DNA from: Nissabacter sp. SGAir0207
GTDB lineage: Bacteria > Pseudomonadota > Gammaproteobacteria > Enterobacterales > Enterobacteriaceae
DNA length: 64,000 bases
Assembly (NCBI RefSeq): GCF_005491205.1
Contig: NZ_CP028035.1
Coordinates: forward strand, 2,914,001 to 2,978,000
Direction: 5' to 3'
The notes under the pieces are model-generated. The model did no database searches, was not told the origin of the DNA, and was given only the letters and a program-made list of their open reading frames with translations. The translations under genes were made by a program, and so were the position numbers. The stretch's first letter is position 1. Each line of letters starts with the position of its first letter. Shown here one piece after another: positions 20,398-30,761 of this stretch.

Positions 20398-21714
20398 TTA
20401 TGTCTGCGCGGCGCCATGAGTCAATGTATCCGGTACAATCAGCCGTTTTGGCAGGGTGAACATGAAGTGTGCGCCCTCCCCCGGCTCGCTGAGGATCTCC
20501 AGCCGACTGTCGTGGTGGTTAAGCGCGTGTTTGACAATCGCCAGCCCCAGCCCGCTGCCGCCGGTCTGGCGGGAGCGCGCCTTGTCCACGCGGTAGAAGC
20601 GCTCGGTCAGGCGCGGCAAGTGCTCGGCGGCGATGCCCGGCCCGTTGTCGCTCACCTGGAACTGCGCGCCCTGCGCGGTACGCTGCCAGGAGACCTCAAT
20701 ACGGGTGCCCGGCGGCGTATGGTTGACGGCGTTATAGACCAGATTGGAGAAGGCGCTGCGCAGCTGCTCCTCATTGCCGTAAACCTTCAGCGTGTCATTG
20801 ATACGGAACTCAATTTGATGCTGGCCGCCGCTCAGGGTCTGCGCCTCCGGCTGCAACATGCGCAACATCCGCGGGATATCCACCCGCTCCTGCATGTCCG
20901 GCGGCGGCGCGGCCTCAATCTTCGACAGCGTCAGCAACTGGTTCACCAGCCCCTCCATGCGCCGGCCCTGCGCCTGCATGGTGTGCAGCGCCTTGCTGCG
21001 CAACGGCTCCTCCAGCGTCTGCTCGCCCATCATCTCCAGATAGCCCTGCAACACCGTGAGCGGCGTGCGCAGCTCATGGCTGACGTTGGCGAAGAAGTTG
21101 CGGCGCGCGCCCTCCAGCTGGCGCATCTGGGTGACGTCACGCGCCACCATCAGCAGTTGCCCCTCAGAGTAAGGCATCGCGCGAAACTCCACATGGTGAC
21201 CATTATTGAGCACCAAGGTCAGCGGGCGGTTGAATTGCGGCTCCTGCAAATAGCGGGTGAACTCCGGGTAGCGCAACAGGTTCAGGATATTCTGGCCGTT
21301 GTCCTCCGGCCAGCGCAGGCCGAGCAGGTGTTGGGCCAGCCCGTTGCACCAGAAGATGATCCCCTCTTCAGTGGTCAGCACCACCGCATCAGGCAAGGAC
21401 TCCGCCCCGCTGCGAAAGCGCTTGATCAGCAGCGCCAGCTCGCGGCGACGGCGGCGGTTGCGCAGCTGCATCTGGTAGAGGCCATAGAACAGCGGCTCCC
21501 AGCTCCAGCGGCCGGTGGGCGGCGTCATGCTGCGGTCGAGCCACAGCCAATAAGAGAGGCGAAGCTGGTTATAGTAGTTCCAGCCCAGCGCGACCAGCAC
21601 GCTGGCCAGCAGCCACCAGGGCAAACCGCCAAACAGCAGCCCCAGCAGCAGGCCGGGCAGGCAGAACAGCGCCAGCTCCAGCGCCAGACCCTTCCAGGAT
21701 AGACGTTCCAGCAC
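20398..21714 (-). CDS. phoR: Phosphate regulon sensor histidine kinase PhoR
   Basis: 438 residues. Two N-terminal membrane segments (about 10-50), a PAS domain (about 95-195), HisKA with the phospho-accepting His in [18 protein letters not shown], and a HATPase with [18 protein letters not shown] and [13 protein letters not shown]. Responds to Pst/PhoU status and phosphorylates PhoB under phosphate limitation. It is 21 bp downstream of phoB, the conserved pair. Confidence 0.97.
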   Translation of the reverse strand: MLERLSWKGLALELALFCLPGLLLGLLFGGLPWWLLASVLVALGWNYYNQLRLSYWLWLDRSMTPPTGRWSWEPLFYGLYQMQLRNRRRRRELALLIKRFRSGAESLPDAVVLTTEEGIIFWCNGLAQHLLGLRWPEDNGQNILNLLRYPEFTRYLQEPQFNRPLTLVLNNGHHVEFRAMPYSEGQLLMVARDVTQMRQLEGARRNFFANVSHELRTPLTVLQGYLEMMGEQTLEEPLRSKALHTMQAQGRRMEGLVNQLLTLSKIEAAPPPDMQERVDIPRMLRMLQPEAQTLSGGQHQIEFRINDTLKVYGNEEQLRSAFSNLVYNAVNHTPPGTRIEVSWQRTAQGAQFQVSDNGPGIAAEHLPRLTERFYRVDKARSRQTGGSGLGLAIVKHALNHHDSRLEILSEPGEGAHFMFTLPKRLIVPDTLTHGAAQT

Positions 21715-21735
21715 GTGATAATCTCCGGCGCGGCG

Positions 21736-22425
21736 TCAGTAGCGCGTTGAGAACCGGTAGCCCGTACCGCGGACAGTCTGCACCATGCGGTCATGCCCAC
21801 TGCTCTCCAGCGCCTTGCGCAGGCGGCGAATATGCACGTCCACGGTACGATCCTCGACGTAGACGTTGGTGCCCCAGACATGGTTGAGCAGCTGCTCGCG
21901 GCTGTAGACCCGTTCTGAATGGGTCATAAAGAAGTGTAGCAGCCGGAACTCAGTCGGCCCCATCTCCAGCGGCGATTCATTAGCCATCACCCGGTGCGAG
22001 GAGGGATCCAGGCTCAGGCCCTGCATCTCAATCATCTCTTCCACCGCCATCGGCGAAATGCGGCGCATTACCGCCTTGATGCGGGCCACCAGCTCCTTCG
22101 GCGAGAAGGGCTTGGTGATGTAGTCATCCGCCCCCACCTCGAGGCCCCGCACGCGATCTTCCTCTTCGCCGCGGGCGGTGAGCATCATCACCGGGATGTC
22201 GCGCGTCAGCGCCTCACGTTTCATGTGCTTGATAAATTGCAACCCGGATCCTCCCGGCAGCATCCAGTCGAGCAGCACCAGGTCGGGATAGGGTTCCGCC
22301 AGGCGGTTTATCGCGCTGTCGAAATCTTCCGCTTCCAGCGGCTGGTAACCGTTCTGCTCCAGGACAAAACAGACCATCTCCCGAATCGGGGCTTCATCCT
22401 CAACCACCAATATGCGTCTTACCAT
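21736..22425 (-). CDS. phoB: Phosphate regulon response regulator PhoB
   Basis: 229 residues from the ATG at 22423-22425 ([11 protein letters not shown]), equal to E. coli PhoB; an upstream in-frame ATG adds ten unconserved residues. The receiver domain has the phospho-acceptor D53 in LLDWMLPGG and K in [16 protein letters not shown]. The winged-helix domain has [22 protein letters not shown] and ends VRGTGYRFS. It activates Pho genes, including its own through the upstream Pho box. Confidence 0.98.
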   Translation of the reverse strand: MVRRILVVEDEAPIREMVCFVLEQNGYQPLEAEDFDSAINRLAEPYPDLVLLDWMLPGGSGLQFIKHMKREALTRDIPVMMLTARGEEEDRVRGLEVGADDYITKPFSPKELVARIKAVMRRISPMAVEEMIEMQGLSLDPSSHRVMANESPLEMGPTEFRLLHFFMTHSERVYSREQLLNHVWGTNVYVEDRTVDVHIRRLRKALESSGHDRMVQTVRGTGYRFSTRY

Positions 22426-22749
22426 CGTCAATCCTGCCAATAGGTTAGCGATCACGTTTGTTTGCGGCCGCCATTATGCGTCAGATTTATGACACATTTA
22501 TGAATATCTGTTTCGGTGATGTTTCCCCTACGCCCTGTCCCGGTGCCTACCTTACGGCGAACGGCGGCGACTGCCAGGGTAAAATCACGAAGTTGGAAAG
22601 CATCTCGCAAACATCGGGTGGTTTGCGGCGCGACAGCGTGCCAGCCGGGTGTTTATAATCAGCCTCCATTACGCCGGGGCTGGCGTCAATCCCCGCATCT
22701 GCCGCCGGGCGGGTGCGGCAGCGTGAGCGGATTACCGAGAGAGAGTGTT
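22426..22749. other. Divergent phoB-sbcD intergenic region
   Basis: 324 bp containing the Pho box near phoB and the sbcD promoter and leader. Apart from the Pho box and the GAGAGAG ribosome binding site for sbcD, no further feature was recognised. Confidence 0.6.
22478..22495 (-). promoter_or_regulatory. Pho box upstream of phoB
   Basis: Read on the minus strand the site is two 7-mers in 11-bp phase, GTGTCAT-AAAT-CTGACGC followed by an A/T-rich tetramer. This closely matches the PhoB half-site CTGTCAT with AT-rich spacers. It lies about 53 bp upstream of the phoB start, so phoB (with phoR and the PstS-like gene) should be autoregulated. Confidence 0.85.
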
Positions 22750-23985
22750 ATGCGCCTGATTCACACATCTGACTGGCACCTTGGCCAGCTGTTTTTCACC
22801 AAGAGCCGTGCGGCCGAGCATCAGGCCTTTTTGGGCTGGCTGATTGATCAGGTGGAGGCCCACCAGGTGGATGCGGTGGTGGTGGCCGGGGACATCTTCG
22901 ACACCGGCGCACCGCCGAGCTATGCGCGCCAGCTCTACAATCGCTTTGTGGTGGATCTGCAACGCACCGGCTGCCAGCTGATTGTGCTAGGCGGCAACCA
23001 TGATTCGGTCGCGACGCTCAATGAGTCGCGTGAACTGCTCGCCTGCCTCAACACCACGGTGATCGCCAATGTGAAGGCCGATCACCGGCCGCAGCTCTGT
23101 GTGCTGAACCAGCGCGACGGCACCCCCGGCGCGTTGCTGTGCGCCATCCCCTTCCTGCGCCCGCGTGATTTGCTGCTCAGCCGCGCCGGCCAGTCCGGCA
23201 GCGAAAAACAGCTGGCCCTGCAAGAGGCGATCGCCGCCCACTACCACACCCTGCACCAGTCAGCGCTGGAAAAGCGCGACCAACTGGGCCTGCCGCTGCC
23301 GATCATCGCCACCGGCCATCTCACTACCGTCGGCGTCTCTACCACCGATTCGGTGCGAGATATCTATATCGGCACCCTGGACGCCTTCCCGGCGCAGGCG
23401 TTCCCGCCGGTGGATTACATCGCCCTCGGCCATATCCACCGCGCCCAGTGCGTGGCGAAAACCGAGCACATCCGCTACAGCGGCTCGCCCATTCCGCTCA
23501 GCTTTGACGAGGCGAATAACCAGAAGAGCGTCTACCTGCTGGAGTTTGACGGCGGCGCGCTGGCGGGCGTCGAGACCCTGCCGGTGCCGGTTACCCAGCC
23601 GCTGGCGGTGGTCAAGGGCACGTTGGTGGAGATTGAGCAACAGTTGCAGGCGTTCGCCAGCGCCGATCCGGCTCGCCCGGTGTGGCTCGACATTGAGGTC
23701 GCCACCCAAGACTACCTCAGCGACATCCAGCGCCGTATCCAGCAGCTCACCGAAGGGCTGCCGGTGGAGGTGGTGCTGTTGCGCCGCCACAAGGCGCAGC
23801 GCCAGAACATGCTGGATCAGCAGGCGCGCGAAACGCTGAATGAGCTGTCGGTGGCGGAGGTGTTTGACCGGCGCATCGCGCTGGAGACCGACACGGACGA
23901 GGCGCACCATGAACGGATGCGGCAGATGTTCCGCGCGGTAGTGGAAGAGGTGCGTGAAGCCAATGAAGGAGTGCAATCCGTATGA
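22750..23985 (+). CDS. sbcD: Nuclease SbcCD subunit D
   Basis: 411 residues from ATG 22750. Mre11-type phosphoesterase motifs occur in order: [30 protein letters not shown] and GHIHRAQ, which hold the two-metal site. With SbcC it forms the complex that cleaves hairpins and protein-blocked DNA ends. GAGAGAG lies upstream of the start. Its last four bases overlap the sbcC start (ATGA), so translation is coupled. Confidence 0.97.
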   Translation: MRLIHTSDWHLGQLFFTKSRAAEHQAFLGWLIDQVEAHQVDAVVVAGDIFDTGAPPSYARQLYNRFVVDLQRTGCQLIVLGGNHDSVATLNESRELLACLNTTVIANVKADHRPQLCVLNQRDGTPGALLCAIPFLRPRDLLLSRAGQSGSEKQLALQEAIAAHYHTLHQSALEKRDQLGLPLPIIATGHLTTVGVSTTDSVRDIYIGTLDAFPAQAFPPVDYIALGHIHRAQCVAKTEHIRYSGSPIPLSFDEANNQKSVYLLEFDGGALAGVETLPVPVTQPLAVVKGTLVEIEQQLQAFASADPARPVWLDIEVATQDYLSDIQRRIQQLTEGLPVEVVLLRRHKAQRQNMLDQQARETLNELSVAEVFDRRIALETDTDEAHHERMRQMFRAVVEEVREANEGVQSV

Positions 23986-26900
23986 AAATCCTGAGCCTGC
24001 GGCTGAAAAACCTCAACTCCCTGCAAGGCGAGTGGAAGATCGACTTTACCCAGGAGCCCTTCCTCAGCAACGGCCTGTTTGCCATCACCGGGCCGACCGG
24101 CGCGGGCAAAACCACGCTGCTGGATGCCATCTGTCTGGCGCTCTACCACCAGACGCCGCGGCTGAATGTCACTCCCAGCCATAACGAGCTGATGACCCGC
24201 CACACCGCCGAGTCGCTGGCGGAGGTGGAGTTTGAGGTGAAGGGCGTGGCGTACCGCGCCTTCTGGAGCCAGCGACGCGCCAAAAACGCGCCGGATGGCA
24301 ATTTGCAGGCGCCGAAGGTGGAGCTGGCGCGCTGCGCCGATGGCAAGATCCTGGCCGACAAAGTGCGGGACAAACTGGAGTCGGTGGCGCAGATCACCGG
24401 GCTGGACTTTGGCCGCTTCACCAAGTCGATGATGTTGTCGCAGGGGCAGTTCGCCGCCTTCCTGAACGCGGACGCCAATGACCGCGCCGAGCTGCTGGAG
24501 GAGCTGACCGGCACCGAGATCTACGGCCAGCTCTCCGAGCGGGTGTTTGAGCAGCACAAGCAGGCGCGGCTGGATCTGGAGGCGCTGCACCACCGTGCCG
24601 CTGGCATTGAATTGCTGACCGAGGCGCAGCGGCAGGCGCTGGAGGCGCAGCTTGATGCACTGGCGCAGCAAGAGACACAGCAAACCGCACAGGCGGCAGA
24701 GCAGCAGCGCGGGATCGCCTGGATCCAGCAGGATCATGCCCACCAGCAGGCGCTGGCGCAGGCCGAGCAGCGTGTGCAGGCCGCGGATGCCGCATGGCAG
24801 CAGGCGCAGCCAGATCTCACCCGGTTGGCACACAATGAACCTGCCGAGAAGCTGCGGCCGCTGCAACGGGAGCGCGATCAGGCGCTCACCGCCCAGCGTG
24901 CGCATCAGCAGCAGCTTGGCGACCTGCTCAATCGGCAACAGCAGCAGCAACAGGCGCTGACACCGCTGGCCGCCGCCGTGGAACAGGCGCGGCAGCAGCG
25001 AGAGGCACGGTTGCAGCAACAGCAGCAGCAGGAAGCGCTGATCGCGCAAGTGATGCCGCTGGATGCGCAACTTACGCAACTGACCCAACAGTGCACGGAG
25101 GCGCGGCAAGCGGAAGCGGCACAGCAGCAGCAACTGGCGGCATGTCGCCAGCAGTGCCAAACCATTGAGCAGCAACTCCACGCTGAACGCGCCCAGCAGG
25201 CCGAACTGGCGCAGTGGCAGCACGATCACGCCCACCATGCCCAGTGGGGCGACCTGTTGCCGCAGTGGCGTGCGCAACTGGCGCAGCAGCTGGCGTTGCG
25301 CCAGCGTGTCCAGCACGCGCAGCAGCAGAGTAAGGCGTCCCAGCAGCAGCTTACCCACCTGCAACAGGCGCAGCAGACGCTGGCGCACCAGCGGCCAGCC
25401 CTGCTACAGGCGCGGGAGCAGGCCGAGGCGCAGTTGCGCGGCCAGCAGCAGCAACTGGCCGTTTTGGCGCAACAGCAGCCGGAGGAGGCGCTGCGCCAGC
25501 GGCTGGACGCGCTGCACGCCCAGCGCCCGCACCGGCGTCAGTTGACCAGTTTGGCTCCGCTGGTGCAGCAGGGCCTGCGGCAACAGGCGGAGCTGGCGCG
25601 GCAGCAACAGGCGCTCCACCAGCGCCTGTTGCAAGCCGAGCAGCAGCTGGAGGAGAAGCGCCGCCACTTCAAACAGCAGAAACAGCACCTTGAAGATTTG
25701 CGGGCGCTGCATGAGCGCGAGAAACAGATTGTCAGTCTGGAGGCGGAGCGCGCCCGGCTTCAGGCCGGTGAAGCCTGCCCACTGTGCGGGGCCACCGAGC
25801 ACCCGGCAATTGCCCACTATCAGGCGATCCAGCCCTCCGCCACCGCCCAGCGGCTTGCGGCGCTGGAGCAGCAGGTAGACGAGACGCGCACCAGCGGCAC
25901 CGAACTGGGCGCGCAGGCCAAGAGCCTGAAGGAGCAGGAGGCGCAACTGGTGCAGGCGCTGGCGAGTCTCACGGAGCAGCAGGCGCAGTGGCAACAGCAG
26001 TGGCAGGCGTTGGCAAAGTCCCTCGCCCTGCCCTTCACGCTGGCGCAGGCCGACGAAGCCACCCTCTGGCTGGAGGCGCGCGAGCAGGAGGAGACGCAGG
26101 CGCAGCAGCAGTGGCAGGCGCGGGAGCACCAGTTACAGGCGGTGCGGCAGGCGCAGGATGCGCTGACCCAAGCCCAGCAAGCGGAACAGCAGTGGCAGCA
26201 CCAGCATGATTTGCTGGCCGAGCGGCAACAGGAGCAACAGAAGCAGCATGACGCCCAGCAACAGACGCTGACGCAGGAGCAACAGGCGCTGGAGCAGGCA
26301 CAGGCCCTCTTCAGCACCGGGCTGGCTGACGCTGGCCTGCCGCCGTCACAGCCAGATGAGCCGTGGCTTGAGGCGCGCCAGCAGGAGTGGCGGCAGTGGC
26401 AACAGCAGCAACAGGCCCAGCAGGCACTGGCGGTTTCGTTGAAAGAGCGCGAGATCCGCCGCGAGGCTGAACAGCGCACCCTGGCCGAGAGCCAAAATGC
26501 GCTGGCGCAGCACCAGACGCGCTGTACGGCACTGGAGGCACAACAGCTGGCGGTTCGCAAGCAGCGCACGGCTCTGTTTGGCGAACGGCAAATCAGTGAG
26601 GCGCGCGATGCCCTGCACCGTCAACTGACGGAGGCGGAGCACGCCAGCCGTCAGGCGGAAGCGGCGCAGCAGCAGGCGCATCAGCAGCTAAGCCGGCTGG
26701 AGGGCGAACTGGCGACGCTACGCCAGCAGCAGCAGCGGCTGGATGAGCAGGCGCAACAGGCCGACGCCCATTGGGCCGCCGCGCTGGCCGCCAGCCCATT
26801 TGCGGATGAGGCGGCGCTCAACGCCGCCCTGTTGGACGAACCGACCCGTGACGCGCTGACCGCGCAGCGTGAGGCGCTGATCCAGCAGCGTCAGGAGAGC

Positions 26901-27653
26901 GAGACGCTGCGCAAACAGGCCGCCGAGGCGCTGGCGCACAGCGCAACGCAGCGGCCCGCCACGCTGGCACCGGACGCCGAGGCCAGTGCCTTGGAGAGCG
27001 AACTTGCCAGCCTGCGCCAGCAGTTGCGCCAGTCGGCGCAGCAACAGGGGGAGTTGCGCCAGCAGTTGGAGAGCGATCGCCAGCGGCGCGGCAGCCAGCA
27101 GCAACTGTTTGCGCAAATCGAGGAGAGCCAGCAGCAGTTCCGCGACTGGAGCGCCCTGAACGCGCTGATTGGCTCGAGCGACGGCGCCAAGTTCCGCCGT
27201 TTCGCCCAGAGCCTGACGCTGGATCATCTGGTCTATCTGGCGAACCGGCAACTGGAGCGGCTGCATGGCCGCTACTTGCTGCAACGCAAAGAGAGCGACG
27301 CGCTGGAGTTGCAGGTGGTGGACACCTGGCAGGCTGACGCGCTGCGTGATACCCGCACCCTCTCCGGCGGCGAAAGTTTCTTGGTGAGTCTGGCGCTGGC
27401 GCTGGCACTCTCCGATCTGGTCAGCCACAAAACCAGCATCGACTCGCTGTTCCTGGATGAGGGCTTCGGCACGCTCGATGCCGAAACCCTGGACACCGCG
27501 CTGGATGCGCTCGACAACCTCAACGCCTCCGGCAAAACCATTGGCGTTATCAGCCACGTGGACGCGATGAAAGAGCGCATCCCAGTGCAGATCCGGGTGA
27601 AGAAGGTCAACGGCCTCGGCGTCAGTCGGCTCGGCAAGGAGTTTGCTGTCTGA
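23982..27653 (+). CDS. sbcC: Nuclease SbcCD subunit C, long Gln-rich form
   Basis: 1223 residues against 1048 in E. coli. Rad50-type SMC ATPase: Walker A GPTGAGKT (37-44), the Q-loop region [11 protein letters not shown], a long coiled coil, the zinc hook CPLCG with C599 and C602, a second coiled coil, then the signature LSGGESF (about 1125) and Walker [12 protein letters not shown]. The coil arms are extremely rich in Gln, Ala and Leu, with runs of five to six Gln, which accounts for the extra length. Coupled to sbcD by a 4-bp overlap. Confidence 0.96.
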   Translation: MKILSLRLKNLNSLQGEWKIDFTQEPFLSNGLFAITGPTGAGKTTLLDAICLALYHQTPRLNVTPSHNELMTRHTAESLAEVEFEVKGVAYRAFWSQRRAKNAPDGNLQAPKVELARCADGKILADKVRDKLESVAQITGLDFGRFTKSMMLSQGQFAAFLNADANDRAELLEELTGTEIYGQLSERVFEQHKQARLDLEALHHRAAGIELLTEAQRQALEAQLDALAQQETQQTAQAAEQQRGIAWIQQDHAHQQALAQAEQRVQAADAAWQQAQPDLTRLAHNEPAEKLRPLQRERDQALTAQRAHQQQLGDLLNRQQQQQQALTPLAAAVEQARQQREARLQQQQQQEALIAQVMPLDAQLTQLTQQCTEARQAEAAQQQQLAACRQQCQTIEQQLHAERAQQAELAQWQHDHAHHAQWGDLLPQWRAQLAQQLALRQRVQHAQQQSKASQQQLTHLQQAQQTLAHQRPALLQAREQAEAQLRGQQQQLAVLAQQQPEEALRQRLDALHAQRPHRRQLTSLAPLVQQGLRQQAELARQQQALHQRLLQAEQQLEEKRRHFKQQKQHLEDLRALHEREKQIVSLEAERARLQAGEACPLCGATEHPAIAHYQAIQPSATAQRLAALEQQVDETRTSGTELGAQAKSLKEQEAQLVQALASLTEQQAQWQQQWQALAKSLALPFTLAQADEATLWLEAREQEETQAQQQWQAREHQLQAVRQAQDALTQAQQAEQQWQHQHDLLAERQQEQQKQHDAQQQTLTQEQQALEQAQALFSTGLADAGLPPSQPDEPWLEARQQEWRQWQQQQQAQQALAVSLKEREIRREAEQRTLAESQNALAQHQTRCTALEAQQLAVRKQRTALFGERQISEARDALHRQLTEAEHASRQAEAAQQQAHQQLSRLEGELATLRQQQQRLDEQAQQADAHWAAALAASPFADEAALNAALLDEPTRDALTAQREALIQQRQESETLRKQAAEALAHSATQRPATLAPDAEASALESELASLRQQLRQSAQQQGELRQQLESDRQRRGSQQQLFAQIEESQQQFRDWSALNALIGSSDGAKFRRFAQSLTLDHLVYLANRQLERLHGRYLLQRKESDALELQVVDTWQADALRDTRTLSGGESFLVSLALALALSDLVSHKTSIDSLFLDEGFGTLDAETLDTALDALDNLNASGKTIGVISHVDAMKERIPVQIRVKKVNGLGVSRLGKEFAV

Positions 27654-27678
27654 TTCGCCTTGGCAACGCGTATGGCCC

Positions 27679-27920
27679 GGCGCTGCCGCTGGGCTAAACC
27701 AGTGGGCTGGTGCGGGCAGAAGTGCACTGCCGTCCCGCCCGCTGACCATACGAAATGGCTCCGACGAGTGCGGAGAGTGGCGCTGCCGCTGGGCTGAACC
27801 AGTGGGACAGTGCGGGCAGAAGTGCACTGCCGTCCGGCCCGCTGACCATACGAAATGGCTCCGGCGAGTGCGCAGAACGGCGCTGCCCGTTGGGCTAAAT
27901 CAGTGGGTTGGTGCGCGGTA
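27679..27920. repeat. 100-bp tandem direct repeat, 2.4 copies
   Basis: Copy 1 is 27679-27778 and copy 2 is 27779-27878, exactly 100 bp each and over 90 percent identical by eye. A partial third copy begins at 27879, matches for about 40 bp and carries one inserted base. Each full unit contains a small inverted repeat (GGCAG / CTGCC, 7-base loop). The repeat lies between the stop codons of convergent genes. Confidence 0.93.
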
Positions 27921-27922
27921 AA

Positions 27923-27952
27923 CCCGACCGCAGGCGATGGCCTGCGGTCGGG
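27923..27952. terminator. Long perfect hairpin 3' of sbcC and the unknown gene
   Basis: A 13-bp perfect stem (27923-27935 / 27940-27952) with a GATG loop. It lies where sbcC and the unknown minus-strand gene converge. Only a short T-run follows on the minus strand (GGGTTTACC) and none on the plus strand, so it is a plausible but non-canonical bidirectional terminator. Confidence 0.6.
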
Positions 27953-27955
27953 CGA

Positions 27956-28645
27956 TCAGTGGGAGAAATTGCTCAGGGCAATCTCCGGCTCCTCCCCTAA
28001 ATCGATGACATTACCATACTCAGTCAGGGCGCAGGCGCGGCCATCAATGTTGCTGACCCGGCAACGCCACATCTGGCTGCCGTTCTCGCCCCACAGGCTG
28101 ATGCCAGCGGCATCGAGTGCCTCCTCGGAGGCAAAGAAGCGGGCATTCGCCAGCTTCTCCGGTGACAGCACGATCTCCGCATCCACCACGAAGCAGAGGC
28201 CGTTGCTGTTCATCACATAGAGGCGGCGCTCAGCCTGCTGGGTGGTGCGCGCCACCACGCCGGAGGGCAGCAGGCGCGCGCTCTGCACCTCCACCTGCAT
28301 CAGCGTGGGGCTAAGTGCCAGCCCGGCCACCAGCAGCGTATCCGCGTCCCGCCACGGTTGGGCCTCCCTCTGGTCGGCCAGCCCCAACAGGGTCGCCAGC
28401 GCCTCGCCCTCGGCGGGCGTCTCCAGCGAGGCGGTCAGGCTATGCACTTTCGCCAGCCCGCCGCTGTTGCGCTGCGCCTCGGCGAGGATCGCACGCAGCT
28501 TGGCACTGCCGGGTGTGCCGGGATCGGGCCAGGCCGCCTCTGCCGTCCCCTGATACTCGGCAAACAGTGGGTTACCGGCAAACGGCGGCGGCACCGCACC
28601 TGAAAAACGCAGTATGACGGTGACTGACAGTGCCTGATTCTCCAT
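27956..28645 (-). CDS. Hypothetical protein of unknown function
   Basis: 229 residues from the ATG at 28643-28645 (MENQALSVTVILRF), preceded by CAGGAG; a longer frame to 28759 has no ribosome binding site. I do not recognise the family. No signal peptide or membrane helix is visible. An N-terminal beta-strand start and Pro/Gly-rich stretch (about 15-45) lead to a mixed alpha/beta region and a C-terminal half containing RRLYVMNSNGLCFVVDAEIV, SLWGENGSQMWRCRV and an acidic end. It replaces araJ of the E. coli order and lies downstream of mak on the same strand. Codon use resembles its neighbours, so it is probably a real lineage-specific gene. Confidence 0.75.
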   Translation of the reverse strand: MENQALSVTVILRFSGAVPPPFAGNPLFAEYQGTAEAAWPDPGTPGSAKLRAILAEAQRNSGGLAKVHSLTASLETPAEGEALATLLGLADQREAQPWRDADTLLVAGLALSPTLMQVEVQSARLLPSGVVARTTQQAERRLYVMNSNGLCFVVDAEIVLSPEKLANARFFASEEALDAAGISLWGENGSQMWRCRVSNIDGRACALTEYGNVIDLGEEPEIALSNFSH

Positions 28646-28657
28646 CGGCCTCTCCTG

Positions 28658-28683
28658 AAAAAAGTGACGCCCCGTGCCGGGGC
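28658..28683 (-). terminator. Putative terminator after mak
   Basis: Minus-strand stem GCCCCG / CGGGGC with a 3-base loop, then TTTTTT after a 5-base gap. It lies between the mak stop and the unknown gene, overlapping the latter's upstream region, so it could also be a leader attenuator for that gene. Confidence 0.55.
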
Positions 28684-28798
28684 AACAGCCCGCTGGCCAG
28701 AACTGGGAAAAAGCCAACCGGATTAGGCGGCTGGCCAGATCCGAGAAAAAACCAGCCAAATCAAGCTAATGGTTAGCATCGGGGCAAAATCCGCCGCA

Positions 28799-29707
28799 TC
28801 AGGCTGGCGGCCAGAGCCAGGCTGCGCCGCGCACGCCGCTGGAGTCGCCATGTTGCGCCTTCAACACCGGCGTCTCGCACTCGCCGCCAAAGACCCACGG
28901 TTTGATCAGCAGCGGCACGGTGCGGTAGAGCCGGTCGACATTGCTCATGCCGCCGCCCAGCACCACCACATCCGGGTCGAGCAGGTTGATGACGTGCGCC
29001 AGCGACTTCGCCAGCCGCAGCTCATAACGGCTGATCGCCAGCTCCGCCACCGGATCGCCCTGCCCGGCCAGCGCCATGATCTCTGCGCCCTTGCGCGGCT
29101 GCCCACTCAGGCGCTGGTAGTCCTGCGCGAAGCCGGTGCCAGAGATAAAGGTTTCGATGCAGCCCGGCTTGCCGCAGTAGCAGGCCACTTCGCGGGCGTA
29201 GCGCAGCTCGTCGTCATCCTGCCACGGCAGCGGGTTGTGGCCCCACTCGCCGCCGATGCCGTTGCCGCCCGCGTGAACCTGGCCGTTGAGGGCGATGCCC
29301 GCGCCGCAGCCGGTGCCGATGATCACCGCAAACACCGTCTGCTTGCCGGCGGCCGCGCCGTCGGTGGCCTCAGAGACCGCCAGGCAGTTGGCGTCATTGG
29401 CGATGCGCACCTCGCGTTGCAGCAGGCGGGAGAGATCGCTGTCCAGCGGCTGGCCATTCAGCCAGACGGAGTTGGCGTTCTTCACCAGCCCGGTGTAGGG
29501 CGACAGGGTGCCGGGAATGCCCATCCCTACCGTGCCGCGCTCGCCAGTGGCCCGCTCCGCGTCGGTGACCAGCCCGACGATCGCGGCCAGCGTCTTGTCA
29601 TAATCATGCTGCGGCGTATCGACCCGCTTGCGGAACCTCTCCTGCCCGTCGCTGGCCAACGCCACCGCTTCTATTTTGGTGCCGCCCAAATCAATCCCAA
29701 TGCGCAC
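28799..29707 (-). CDS. mak: Fructokinase (ROK family)
   Basis: 302 residues (E. coli Mak 302). ROK sugar kinase with the phosphate-binding DLGGTK (6-11), catalytic Asp in [17 protein letters not shown], and the ROK zinc site GGEWGHNPL ... [10 protein letters not shown]. It phosphorylates fructose and, less well, mannose. Synteny between sbcC and rdgC matches E. coli mak. The neighbouring sugar module at 30.0-37.8 kb is an insertion that separates it from rdgC. Confidence 0.93.
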   Translation of the reverse strand: MRIGIDLGGTKIEAVALASDGQERFRKRVDTPQHDYDKTLAAIVGLVTDAERATGERGTVGMGIPGTLSPYTGLVKNANSVWLNGQPLDSDLSRLLQREVRIANDANCLAVSEATDGAAAGKQTVFAVIIGTGCGAGIALNGQVHAGGNGIGGEWGHNPLPWQDDDELRYAREVACYCGKPGCIETFISGTGFAQDYQRLSGQPRKGAEIMALAGQGDPVAELAISRYELRLAKSLAHVINLLDPDVVVLGGGMSNVDRLYRTVPLLIKPWVFGGECETPVLKAQHGDSSGVRGAAWLWPPA

Positions 29708-30016
29708 GTTGCTCTCTCCCTTACTGAATTATCTGGCTAGTGTGACGGTCGGGCCGCCTCGACGGCAAGCCTGACCTGTCTGATTATGGCGGCATTCCAG
29801 CACGCGCGCCGCGACGGCGGTCATTTTCCCGCACTGGCAAGCCGGGTGGAAATGCCGGCGGGCGAGAGAGTTTGCTCACAGTTCCACTGCCCCAATGCCG
29901 ACAGCCAGAACCCATCAGGTACAATCATTTTAACCTTTCCTTAACACAAACTGCGCTGTTTCAGGCCCGCTGCGGCCATGAAGTTGTCGGCGTCGCCAGC
30001 CAGCGAGGATCCTACG
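29708..30016. other. Divergent mak / response-regulator intergenic region
   Basis: 309 bp that must hold promoters for mak (minus) and the OmpR-type regulator (plus). A TTTAACCTTTCCTTAA run near 29928-29943 stands out as AT-rich promoter-like DNA. No specific operator was recognised. Confidence 0.5.
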
Positions 30017-30760
30017 ATGAAGCCTGCCATTTTGGTGGTGGATGACGATCCAGCCATCTGCGATCTGCTGCGTGATGTGCTGAGTGAACATGTCTTTACC
30101 GTCTACTGTTGCCACCGGGGCGATGAGGCGCTGCACTGTCTGGCGCAACAGCAGGATATTGCGCTGGTGCTGCTCGACCTGATCCTGCCAGACACCAACG
30201 GCCTGCTGGTGTTGCAGCAGTTGCGCCGCCTGCGCCCCACCCTGCCGGTGATGATGCTGACCGGCCTTGGCGCGGAGTCTGACATCGTGGTCGGGCTGGA
30301 GATGGGCGCGGATGATTACATCGCCAAGCCCTTCAATGCCCGCGTGGTGGTGGCACGCGCCAAGGCGGTGCTGCGCCGTAGTGGCGCGCTGGCGCCCCCG
30401 GCCGCCACCGGCCGCGTCTGGGGCTTCTGCGGCTGGCAGTTGGATGAGGGGCGCTGCATGTTGCACAACCCGCGCCAGGAGGAGGTAAACCTGACGCAGG
30501 GCGAATATACGCTGCTGCGGGCGCTGGTCAGCCATGCGCGCCGGGTGCTGACGCGCGACCAGTTGCTGGAGCTGACCCACAGTGAGACGCTGGATGTGTT
30601 CGATCGCACCATTGACGTGTTGATCATGCGCCTGCGCCGCAAGATCGAGACGAATCCTCACCAGCCGGTGTTGATCCGCACGATCCGCGGTTTGGGCTAT
30701 GTGTTCGCCGCTGACGTGCAGCGCCCGGAGCCAGTCGCTGCCCCGCGCCACATCGCCTGA
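30017..30760 (+). CDS. OmpR-family response regulator
   Basis: 247 residues from ATG 30017 (MKPAILVVDDD), preceded by GAGGAT; an in-frame ATG at 29978 lacks a ribosome binding site. The receiver domain has acidic residues DDD 9-11, phospho-acceptor D54 in LLDLILPD, T in MLTG and K in AKPFNARV. The winged-helix output has YTLLRALVSHARRVLTRDQLLEL and ends IRTIRGLGYVF. Its stop is 1 bp from the stop of the convergent D-lyxose isomerase gene. Probably pairs with the hybrid kinase at 35.2 kb, which brackets the same sugar module; the pairing is inferred from position. Confidence 0.9.
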   Translation: MKPAILVVDDDPAICDLLRDVLSEHVFTVYCCHRGDEALHCLAQQQDIALVLLDLILPDTNGLLVLQQLRRLRPTLPVMMLTGLGAESDIVVGLEMGADDYIAKPFNARVVVARAKAVLRRSGALAPPAATGRVWGFCGWQLDEGRCMLHNPRQEEVNLTQGEYTLLRALVSHARRVLTRDQLLELTHSETLDVFDRTIDVLIMRLRRKIETNPHQPVLIRTIRGLGYVFAADVQRPEPVAAPRHIA

Positions 30761-30761
30761 G

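Larger units (their letters stand above)
27654..27955. other. sbcC 3' intergenic region with tandem repeat and hairpin
   Basis: 302 bp with no supported gene. It holds 2.4 copies of a 100-bp direct repeat (27679-27920) and a long hairpin (27923-27952). Weak open frames across the repeat on both strands look like chance by-products of the repeat. Confidence 0.7.

Noticed and set aside
23817..25388. 523-codon minus-strand frame rich in Leu and Arg
   Set aside because: Antisense of the Gln-rich sbcC coil (CAG read as CTG gives Leu); no ribosome binding site or homologous motif.
27679..27920. CRISPR-like array
   Set aside because: The 100-bp units are contiguous direct repeats without unique spacers, and no cas gene is present.
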